A stretch of 64,000 nt of DNA, taken from contig NBAY01000002.1 in NCBI GenBank assembly GCA_002794775.1, positions 2,418,001-2,482,000 on the forward strand. The letters run 5' to 3'. The translations under genes and the position numbers were made by a program. Shown piece by piece: positions 10,707 to 19,343 of this stretch; positions within the stretch are counted from its first letter, which is position 1, and the number at the start of each line of letters is the position of its first letter. The notes beneath the pieces are model-generated. The model made no database searches and had not been told where the DNA came from. It worked only from the letters and a program-made list of their open reading frames with translations. Source of the DNA: Porodaedalea pini. Its lineage: Eukaryota; Basidiomycota; Agaricomycetes; Hymenochaetales; Hymenochaetaceae.

Positions 10707-13700
10707 TTAGAATATGACGGACGTCATGTTTTGTACAGGATGGGTCCGGCAACGGCTGGGCAGGTTCCGATCATGCATTTGGTGTGTGTTGAGGAGAAGA
10801 CCCACTGCTCTCGACTGGAGATGTCGAGGGATGCGTTTCTCAGGGTTGAGTCGCAGGAAGGGCTGTAACTGGCGCCTTGGGTAAAGGATAAACGGTGCGG
10901 TGGTAGTGCTGCGATGGTGTCGGAGGTTAAGGACACGGTTCTGCCATTTGGCCAAAAGGTCGGCAGAAAATCGCGCGTGTAGATTCGGTAATGTGTCTGG
11001 TGCTAGACTCTTATGCTGCGAACGTGAGGCTTGGGCTGCGAGCTGGTCTGCGTGAGAGTTACCGGGTAAGCCCATATGGGAAGGCACCCACTGTATGGAG
11101 ACGGTGGATGTGGGGTGATGGGTGGATAGATAGATACCGCAAAGTCTGCGAACGGCCGTGATAAATGCCACATGAGAAGGGTCCTCTGAGAAGACGAGGC
11201 GCGCACAGTTTGCTGAGTCTGTGACGATGCGTAAATGCGTAGGGTGAGTGCACTGCACTAGTAGAGTGGAAAAGCACGAGATGCCAGCAATGAGCGACTG
11301 TTGTTCCTCATATAGAATGTTACTGTGGGTATGCGCACTAGACGCAAAAGATGCGAGTTCGCGTCGGTTATGCATGATGGAGAATCCATGCCCGCCGATG
11401 GGGACGTTGTCCTGATTAATGACGGAGCCGTCAGTAAATAGGAAATATTGGAAAGGAGGGGGGTAGTTAAAAAGGCGTAAGAATTCTTGGCGTGTGTGAT
11501 AACTGTTTTTGCGGGAAGCAATTGGTACAAGGGAAAGACGAGAGTGAATGGGCGGAATAAGAGAGTAAAGATTGATATTTGGGATGGTAATGTTGGAAGG
11601 AAGCATGTCGCGAATCCCCGCAGAAGGAGGAAGAGAAGGCAAGAAGAAGATACATAGGACATGATGAAACGCTTGGCTTGGTATTCCACGAAAAGGTCAA
11701 TGGGGGGAATGGAGAGTAGAGAGCCGGCAGCGTCTTTGTTGATACTGCGGGATAGAATTAAAGAAAGAGCGCGTTGTTGCACTGTAGATAAAATGGAACT
11801 GACTGAAGGAGAGTTAGGGAAAAGCTGAGCGCCGTAGACAGCGACAGAGCGAATGAGGTTAAAATAAAGAAGACGGGCATATTCAAGATAAGACCCGTTT
11901 GCTGAATGAAATAAAAAGGAATGTTGTGAAAGAGTGGAAAGCGCCTTGTTGGCGCGAGAATGAAGGTGTAACGAGGGATGCAAATATTGATGAAATATAA
12001 CCCCAGCCATGTAATATGTGACCGGGGAGGAATAACATGAGAATGTGATAAAATGAGTGAAGGTTGATGTTCTGTTTGCGTTGGATAGGATGTAGGCTTA
12101 TTGGGTGGAGGGGTGAAATGAATAAGTTCAACGGAATCGGGGTCAATGGAAAGCCCCAATTGCGCAAATTGCAAAGAAAGGAAACGGTATTGGTTTCGCA
12201 AGCGAATAAGATTAGTCCGCATGCTCAATGAGCGAGCAGCAAGAAGGTGGTCGTCCATGTAAGCAAGAAGAGGACGATTGACGGGGAAACACTTGTAATA
12301 AGCTTCAATGGCCGGTGCGGCCGCGAAGGTAGAAAGGAGGGGAGAGAGGGGGGATCCTTGCGGAACACCCCTGTTGGGTTTAGTGAACGTATCTGAAGAA
12401 TAGTGATTGAAATGTAAGGAAATGGGACGGTCACGCATCCAATGAGAAATGCAATTAATGAGGTTGGGATGGATGAAGGACCAGGTTAGCCGGTCAACAA
12501 GCAAGGGATGAGAAATGTTATCAAAAAAGCCTTGTATGTTGATTGTAACCACAGAGGTTAACAGGCGACAATGTTTGACTTCGCGTGGACCAAGGCCAGG
12601 GTTATGAGAAGTAGGGGAAAAAATGATGGGTTTGAAGTTGTTTAAATGCAAGAGTTCATAGCAAGCGGTAAGCACAGATAGGGCTTTCCGGCATCCGTGC
12701 TGCGATGGGGAATAAGAGAGCGTTGTTCAAATATAACTTGTAGTCGGTTAAAAAGAATGCATTCGAATAGTTTGCCCATAGTATCAACTAGGGCAATAGG
12801 ACGAAAAGAACGAGGAAGTGAAAAATCGGATCATTTCGGTTTGGGGATAAATGTAATGCTGGAATGTTTAAAGGATGAAGGAAAGTAGCCGAAAGTAAGG
12901 CAAGACGAAAATATTTGAGAGAAGAACGAAGGTTCAAGTTCGATGAAGAGTTTTAAATGAAGGTAAGAAAAGCAGTTGACGCCGGGTGACGTCGAGTCAT
13001 CGGTGCCCTTTAGGGCTCGGAGCATTTCGTCGACAGAGACAAGCTCAATGTCGGATAACGGTGGGAGCGTATGCTGATCGTGATAACCCGTGGGAAGTGC
13101 GGGAAAAAACGTCGAGCGGAAGAGGTCTGCTTTCTCGCTCTCACTAGAGGTGAAGCTGCCAGAAGGGAGCTTAAGGGCGCCGATAGGATGGCGGCGACGC
13201 GCTGTGCCTACATGTTGCCATCTCCAGACGGAAGTATGGTCTGATTGTTGGAGTAAGCCGCCGAAGAAAGTGGATTTAGCGGCAGCGAGGTTTTGTGGAG
13301 TCGGGAGAGGCTCTCCGGTGATGGGTTAGAGTGATGTGACTGGTAATCACGACTACATTGCTCGGTCCACCAGGAATGGGGCCCATGATAAGTCTGGGGT
13401 TTGTGCTTTCGTAGAAAGCGGGCTGTAAAGAGCGAAAACGTCGTGTAAAAGGAATGTAAAATGACGTCAATGTCAGAAGTTGAATGGATGTTTGTTGCAT
13501 CAAAAGAAAATAAGCGCGACTCTCGAAAGTCAAAATTAAAGAAGGGATATCACGTTTACGGACAAGCCGAAGAGGGTGTGTATCGGGGGTGGTGTAAATG
13601 ATATTGGGAAGGAAAATGAAAGAGGGAGATGATCAGAATGAAATTCAAACGAAGGGTCTCCGATAAGGAGGGATTGGGTAACCGGCAGGGAAATATCTGA

Positions 13701-14335
13701 CGAACAAATAACGAGGTCAAGTGTAGAAGAACCTTGCGGGTAAAAGAAAGTGGGGTATTTGAAGGGTTGGTGACTACCAATGAGGAGTCGTCGATCCAAT
13801 GCACGAAAGGTTCGGAAGCTGGGAAGTGATGAGAAAAATGTTGATCAGACCAGAGGGCCGAATGTCTATTAAAGTCGCCAAGAAAAATATGGGTGTCAGA
13901 CGGCGAAAGATTAGGGAAGGGGTCTTCAAATGAATGGGTGGAAGGAGAGTTGTAAATGTTCCAGATGTAAATAGGAGGGAGTGGATGGCCACGATCAATA
14001 CTGATCGTGACTTGAAATATAGGTCGTGATAAGTTCGGTTGAGAGCTGAATAAATGAGCAATGCGCGGGTGAATGAAAGTCGCGCAGGCGGGTGGTGTAG
14101 TTTGGGATGAAGGGGGAAGTACACAAATAAAGGGGTCGGAGTTGCGAGTAGCAAATTGCTTTTCCCCGTCAGCAGATAGCTTGGAAGGAATGATGGTAGA
14201 AATTGTAGCGATTTCCTGTAAACAAACAATATCTGGGCATGAAGCGCCCCATTGAAAAAGGGATTTGAAAAGAAGGTCAGTAGTGGGTTCCGAACGTCGA
14301 ACATTCAAAGAAAGAATAGAAAGGGACGACAACAT
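10707..14335 (-). pseudogene. LINE ORF2: APE endonuclease, reverse transcriptase, RNase H (broken)
   Basis: The endonuclease starts at the ATG at 14333-14335 (MLSSLSILSLNVRR) and shows DIVCLQE, YNSPST, the catalytic FLGDFNRHSALWS and HSDHLPLSFSF. The reverse transcriptase has DDSTSPGVN, SFRPIALVDTMGKLFE, QHGCRKALSVLTACYELLH, NIQGFFDNISHPLL, RGVPQGSPLSPLLS and the active-site AYMDDHLLAA (YMDD codons at 12250-12261). RNase H has FTDGS, EEQQSLIAGI, VTDSAN and NSHADQLAAQ, so all four acidic positions remain. The frame changes near 13745, near 13560, near 12711 and twice between 12010 and 11260, and an in-frame TGA occurs at 12831-12833. In RT motif A the first aspartate is replaced by asparagine (AAC at 12538-12540), which would abolish polymerisation. 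Confidence 0.85.
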
Positions 14336-16577
14336 TTAGAAAGGGGGTCGGTAGTTACGACGGGCAGGCAGGCGGAGGACCTGGCGTTGTGATCTCCTTG
14401 ACAATTGATACAATGCGCGAAATGTTGGCACGCAAGGTTGTTGGATGCGGTGCAGGGGGCACATCTTGCGACATGCACAGCCGTCCGGTGTGGTTCGGAA
14501 CAAATGGCGCATCGCGCCACTGATCGGCATTTAGTGGAGGGGTGTCCCAGGCGATGGCAATTATCGCACTGGGAGATGGTGGGTCGGGCCCGCATCTCCT
14601 CGAGTCGTCGGATGACACCGAAGACTGGGATATTATGGTTGTCATGGAGGAAAAAGTGGTCAAAGGTAAGTCGGTTAGTGTCCTTGAGAATAATGGAGAC
14701 GTTGCAAAAATCGAGGGTGTTCAGGCGCTCGATGGACGCCATGAATCGGGGGGGGGGGGGTAAAGAAACTCCTGGTTAGCAAATTGCGGGAGGGACGATA
14801 ATTCATCCAATAATTCTGCCGGGGAGTAGAGGACGTTAGTAGTTCTGTCGAAAACCGGGACGGCTGGAAGAACGAGTTTGAACTGGGGGGAAGGGGTAAA
14901 AACCTTCGCCCCGCTGATGTTGATAATATGATTAAGAAGGGTAGCAAGGGACGCGAAGTTAGAATCAAAGTCAGCGCGAATATTAGTGAACGAAATGCAT
15001 AAATTGCCGTTAGAGGTGTACTCGATGTTGAGGACGACGAGATGCTTGAAGTCAGCAGAGCCTTTGAGGCCCGAATGAACGGTGTTTTTGATGGAATTGG
15101 GGAGAGGGTGAACAGCGAGGTTGTCAGGAAGAGAGAAATAGACGCGTTTGACATTGCGGACGCGAGTATTAACCGAGCCGTTAGCTCGATTCATGGGTAT
15201 AGTAGTGACTTCCCCGTTAGGGTGGTCAGTAGTAGGTTTCGTGACTTTGGTAGGGACCTGTTTAGGTCTTTTCTGCGCTACCTTAGCGTAAGTAACCGTT
15301 GTATACCCGTCGTTATCCGTTCTGACGGACTGGACTGGGGGAGGGTAGATAGTGGTCGTTAATCCTGGGCGGGGGGCGTTATGTTCCGAATGCATGTATC
15401 CATCCGGTGCGTGGATGGTGCCTTGAGTGTCCATGCGGTAGCCCGAACCTGGGATACGGGTTTTGGCCATGGCTGCTTCGTATTCAGTGCGACCGCCTTT
15501 GGGGGGTGGTACACGTTGTTTAACAACCAGGGGGGGCGGGGGAAATCGCGGGTCATGAGTAAAACGAGCGCCAAGAGGTTCTGGAAGGTACTTCTTATCA
15601 GTAGGGGTGTTAGCCTGGAAGGATACTTTGGGTTTTGTAGTATTTTGCACCTGTTTTTCAAGTTTAGTAGTCTTTTCCGTTAAAGATGAAACCATAGATA
15701 ATAGAGAGGAGATGGAACGGGACATGCTCGTAAGTTCGTCTGAAATTTGTTCCTCACGGATATCCTGAGGACTCCGATAAATATTGTCGAAAATGTTTTT
15801 GCAATACGGCGAGTGGATCTTAAAAGCAGACTGAAAACTGTTAATAGCGGTATTAGCATAATTCTCTCATTGAGTTTCCTCATCGAGCGTGTTAGAGCGG
15901 TTGATCCAGAAACAGAGGGATGATGCGATGCTGGCCATATAGCGTCCCATGCGCGCAGGGTCGTTCTGAAAAGGGGTCTCTGATTTCCAGAGGTCCTGCG
16001 AAATGAGGGTACGGAGCTCGCGGACCGAGCCATCAGCAAGTTCGAGAGCTTTTCGGTTAACTTCTTCGGCAATTTCCGGGTCCTCGTTGTCGATATCGAT
16101 GGGATCAATGTCAGCTTGGGGGGGTTGAGTGTCTACATACAAGTCGTCATCGGCGTCCATGGCGTCCTTGTCGTCTGGAATGTGCCCGATCGTGGCGGGG
16201 TTATTAGGAGCTTCGCGCGCCTGGTGCTCGTCTTCGGATGGCGACCGTTTAAGCGACTGTTGAGAAGGAATGTCCGGAGTAGGGGGGAGATCCCCTTGTT
16301 TACGGAGAGCGGCGGCGTGCTTGTCCGCGTCAACATCTGGGGACCAGTCGACGATGTTTTTCGAAGAAAGGTCGCAAACAGCAGAGTTGTGGTTGTATGT
16401 CGAGTCGCGTCCGCATTTACTGCAGAGTTTCGCCGCGCCAGAGACACACGAGCGACTGTGATGAGGCAATTCGTATTTACACTCTTCACATTTGGTGGGA
16501 TCCTTAATGTTGCCTAAGGATCTGAGCGATTTGGTTTTATGAAGACTCGGTGGCTTCGCATTGGGGGGCGGGGCCAT
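14305..16577 (-). pseudogene. LINE ORF1: gag-like nucleic-acid-binding protein (broken)
   Basis: The start is the ATG at 16575-16577 (MAPPPNAKPPSLHKTKSLRS). Two cysteine/histidine clusters lie near the N-terminus (CEECKYELPHHSRSC and CSKCGRDSTYNHNSAVC). A low-complexity middle follows, then a coiled segment (SISSLLSMVSSLTEKTTKLE), an RRM-like region (YTSNGNLCISFTNIRADFD) and C-terminal zinc knuckles (CDNCHRLGHPSTKC, CAICSEPH and CINCQGDHNARSSAC). One in-frame TGA (15867-15869) and one frame change at a run of 13 G (14748-14760) break an otherwise open frame. It presumably packaged the element RNA. The end overlaps the start of ORF2. Confidence 0.8.
14748..14760. repeat. Run of 13 G (C on the coding strand) inside LINE ORF1
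   Basis: The reading frame of ORF1 differs on the two sides of this homopolymer, so a gain or loss of bases here, in the genome or in sequencing, explains the frameshift. Confidence 0.85.
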
Positions 16578-16722
16578 CGTTAGAAACTGCGAGCTGTACA
16601 GATAAAGTCTTTCCCACGGTCGAGATGATGGTGGTAAGAGGTTAAGAGTGATTATGACGCGCACTGCGCGCGTTCTGCTTCTTTCCTTTCGACTCGGACT
16701 TGCACGTTGGGGACGTTCGAAA

Positions 16723-17975
16723 ATGGCGTCCACGGACAGCACTCCGCGCACTTCAGCGCCATTTTATGAACCATGGATTCAACTGTTCTCTTCTTTCGCT
16801 CAAAGTACATTGCTTCGTCTCAAGTCATGGTCTCCGAAGCTCGTACCAGTGTTCATTTGTGTCGGCGCGTTGCCTTTCCTCATACTCTGCTCTCTCATTG
16901 CGGGATGGATCGTCTGGTCGAGCGTCCCACAGGGATGGTCGATACCCCTCTACCTGCAATATGGGTATGTTCTGTCTTCATGCGGTGTCCAACAAGTTCA
17001 TGGATTAATGTACTTCGCTAGAGACGGTACCCTACCTTACACAGACATCGAAATCACATCCCTTTCCACTAGTCAGCCATACGAGATTTCTCTACAGCTT
17101 ACTGTGCCTGCAATCGAGGCGAACTATGCTCTTGGGAACTTTATGACTTCGCTAAGGGTAGCCACCTACGGGAACGAGACAGTGGCGGACGTCCGCAAAC
17201 CTGTATGTCTGACTTAGCCTTACTATCACGAAGGTGAAGCTTACACCGAGGAGACTCTTGTCATACCACCGGCATCTAGCCTTTTACCGTTCTCGCGGGA
17301 GCCGCGTCTTGTACAGCTGACCGTTCCGCTTGCGTCGTCTCTCATCACTGGTGTTTCCCGCGTGAGAGCGCACATCGAGCTCGGGCGCAAGGATGGATGG
17401 AAGACTCTGGGACGCGGCGAAGGGCGCGAGCTGATCGTGTATGCAGCGTCGCTCCATGGTGTAGTGCGTCCTCAGGGTTTACGGTGCGTGTTCCATAAAA
17501 ACCCAATTGATCTCGAGCTGAAGGCCTTCACTTTACAGACGCGTTGTAGCGACTTTCCCTTTGAGCCTCGCCATCACAGCAGGAATTGCATTCTTCATAG
17601 TGTCGGTAATAGCACTTGTGGGGTTCATTCTCCCATCAATGTTCCAAAGTGATTCAGCAGCAGGGCCTGACACGGAGGTGAAAGTAGAAAAAATAGGTAT
17701 GACAAACTTCTTTACGGGATTGAGAGATTGGCTGAAGAAATTGCTACAGAAATGAAATCTCCTCTTGAGGGTCCAACTACTGTGACTAGCATGCGACGCA
17801 GATCATCGGTGAGTTGCGTCCATGAGCCTCACGTTTTATGACTGACTCTCGCAAACAGCGTATGAAGGAGGAGAGCGAGGAGGAAGAAAGCGCACTCTTG
17901 CCCCGCGCTTACCCTACGCCGGAGTATGATGCGCGGCGTCGGCTTAGACGTAGCCCAACGCACGATAACGAGTGA
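16723..17975 (+). CDS. Seipin (lipid-droplet assembly protein)
   Basis: Seipin forms oligomeric rings in the ER at lipid-droplet contact sites. Exon 1 (16723-16964, start MASTDSTPRTSAPFYEPWIQ) holds a membrane helix (VPVFICVGALPFLILCSLIA) and the seipin signature SSVPQGWSIPLYLQYG. The lumenal domain continues in exon 2 (17022-17202: QPYEISLQLTVPAIEANYAL, then NFMTSLRVATYGNETVADVR) and exon 3 (to 17483: SRVRAHIELGRKDGWKTLG). A second helix is in exon 4 (17539-17696: LAITAGIAFFIVSVIALVGF). Exons 5 (17750-17808) and 6 (17859-17975) encode a basic and acidic cytosolic tail ending PTHDNE. The frame upstream of 16723 contains another ATG, but its sequence does not look conserved. The intron after exon 2 is ambiguous (see findings). 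The retrotransposon ORF1 starts only 145 bp upstream on the other strand. Confidence 0.85.
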
Positions 17976-18098
17976 CGAGCTCCGATGTATTTGTAAAACA
18001 GTTTAATAGCTACTGCAATCTTCATACGCTTTAGCAGGTATACATTATTACGGCCTTATTTGTATATTTGCAAATTGCACAAGTCGTCATTTTCGGAA

Positions 18099-19125
18099 TC
18101 AATGGATTTTGTGGTCGGCATTCAAGTTCAAGGCATTCAACGCAGGTTCGTTCAAGTTGCGGTGATTGTAGCTGAGAATTGCGATCTGGAGTAAAAGACA
18201 TTAGAAAAACAGATCTCAGGCGACTTAGATATGACAATACCCACCCCGGCAGGTTCAAAATTAAAGTGTGTTCCTGAAGGAGTGTAACAAGTCAGTTTTA
18301 TGATTTGTCGTAGATTAGATTTGCGTTGGATTTACCGAGGCTCATGGGGAACTGCACCCAACGCGATATAAGGACTCGGCTGAAGTGGCCATGGGAGATA
18401 ATGAGAATATCACGCTGTCCAATGCCCTCTTCGAAGTAAAGCCTGTGATGCTCCTGTACTTTCTCGATAACTCTATCGACACGCTTGGTCATTTGGTCAG
18501 CACTCTCGCCTCCAGGGCAGCCCGTTCTCCAGATGGACCAATACTTGTCTTTCTCCTTGATCTCTGCAGGTGTAAGTCCTTCATAGTCGCCGTAGTCCCA
18601 CTCGCGGACCTCTTCGGTGAATGTATAGGGAGGCGGACTCGCGACGTTGGCGAACAAGAGCTATGATTGTATGGTTACAACGCGAGATACTGCGAAACCA
18701 CAGATACCGATCTTACCTCAAAAGTGCGACGAGTGCGAATGCGGGGCGAAATAAAGGCATGACATATGTTCGCAGGGTCGAGAAGTTCTGTTTATTTCAG
18801 AGCGCCCATTCAGCATACGAGGCGCGAAAGAGTGAACGCATATACGCACTGCCTTCGCCGACGAGGTCGGGGGCGCGGCTCTTGATGATTTCTTCGCCAT
18901 TGGCAGTAAGCTGTATGTCACTTCTTCCGGTCTAAGAGACTGTGTCAGAAGCAGCTCCACTGTATCAATGGACGCTAACTGACATGGCGTCTGTGGGATG
19001 AATCAGTTCATTCTACAAGTGGCTGCCACTGTTGAATGCAAGTGAGAAACATACCCGTTGAGGGACCACTCCGTCTCTCCATGCCGCATGACAAAGAGAC
19101 GGGGCATAGGCTTTGGTTCAGACAT
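18099..19125 (-). CDS. Histidine phosphatase, sedoheptulose-1,7-bisphosphatase type (Shb17-like)
   Basis: The phosphoglycerate-mutase fold is plain. MPRLFVMRHGETEWSLNG in exon 1 (19055-19125) carries the catalytic RHG histidine. It is followed by GRHTGRSDIQLTANGEEIIK across a 7-nt microexon (18984-18990). Then come the exons LLDPANICHAFISPRIRTRR and FTEEVREWDYGDYEGLTPAE, the second catalytic ISHGHFSRVLISRW, a 29-nt exon (18245-18273: THFNFEPAG) and a last exon IAILSYNHRNLNEPALNALN ending at 18099. The EWDYGDYEG block and the long insert before the SHGH motif match yeast Shb17, which hydrolyses sedoheptulose-1,7-bisphosphate in riboneogenesis. Substrate preference is inferred from similarity only. 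No targeting signal, so probably cytosolic. It is divergent from VPS18, 218 bp between starts. Confidence 0.8.
18984..18990 (-). other. 7-nt microexon of the Shb17-like gene
   Basis: ACGCCAT on the minus strand lies between a CACAG acceptor and a GTCAGT donor. It turns SLNG into SLNG-RH-TGRSDIQLT, the standard motif of this phosphatase family, in phase 2 to phase 0. No other reading keeps both. Confidence 0.75.
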
Positions 19126-19343
19126 GATGGGTGGGCTGCGTTGGCGGGTGTCAATCCAAGAGGCCTGAGGTCAATGATGACCTTATAAATTATAGCCTGA
19201 GCCGCGTTACTTTGATTAGCCAATGAACGGCGAACCTGGGATAACCGATATGATCGACGCCGGCCAATTCCGTTCGACACGCAGTGCGCGTCCAGGTGTT
19301 GACTACTGATACTCCAGCAGCTCACTGAGCTCGGCCTGCTATC
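19126..19343. promoter_or_regulatory. Shared divergent promoter, Shb17-like gene and VPS18
   Basis: The 218 bp between two divergently oriented start codons contain both promoters and both 5' UTRs. I see no distinct TATA box. Confidence 0.5.

Larger units (their letters stand above)
10315..16620 (-). mobile_element. Decayed LINE (non-LTR) retrotransposon, APE type with RNase H
   Basis: About 6.3 kb read from right to left. In order: ORF1 (16577 to 14305) with zinc-binding motifs, ORF2 with apurinic-type endonuclease (14335 to about 13270), reverse transcriptase (about 13090 to 11258) and RNase H (11642 to 10707). ORF2 starts inside the end of ORF1, overlapping by about 31 bp. This order resembles the fungal Tad1/I group. 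The left boundary is placed at an A-rich minus-strand tail (TTTATTTTTATTTTT on the plus strand near 10313-10328). The right boundary lies between 16577 and the seipin start and is approximate. I could not find a convincing target-site duplication. The coding strand is strongly C/T-rich, unlike its neighbours. Both ORFs carry stops or frameshifts, so this copy should be inactive. Confidence 0.85.

Noticed and set aside
10315..16620. Possible LTR retrotransposon
   Set aside because: There are no long terminal repeats, integrase or aspartic protease. The order endonuclease, reverse transcriptase, RNase H and the A-rich tail fit a LINE.
16648..16722. Upstream start of seipin at 16648
   Set aside because: The 25 added residues are Arg/Leu-rich and overlap the retrotransposon flank. 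The ATG at 16723 has a good context and gives a normal N-terminus.
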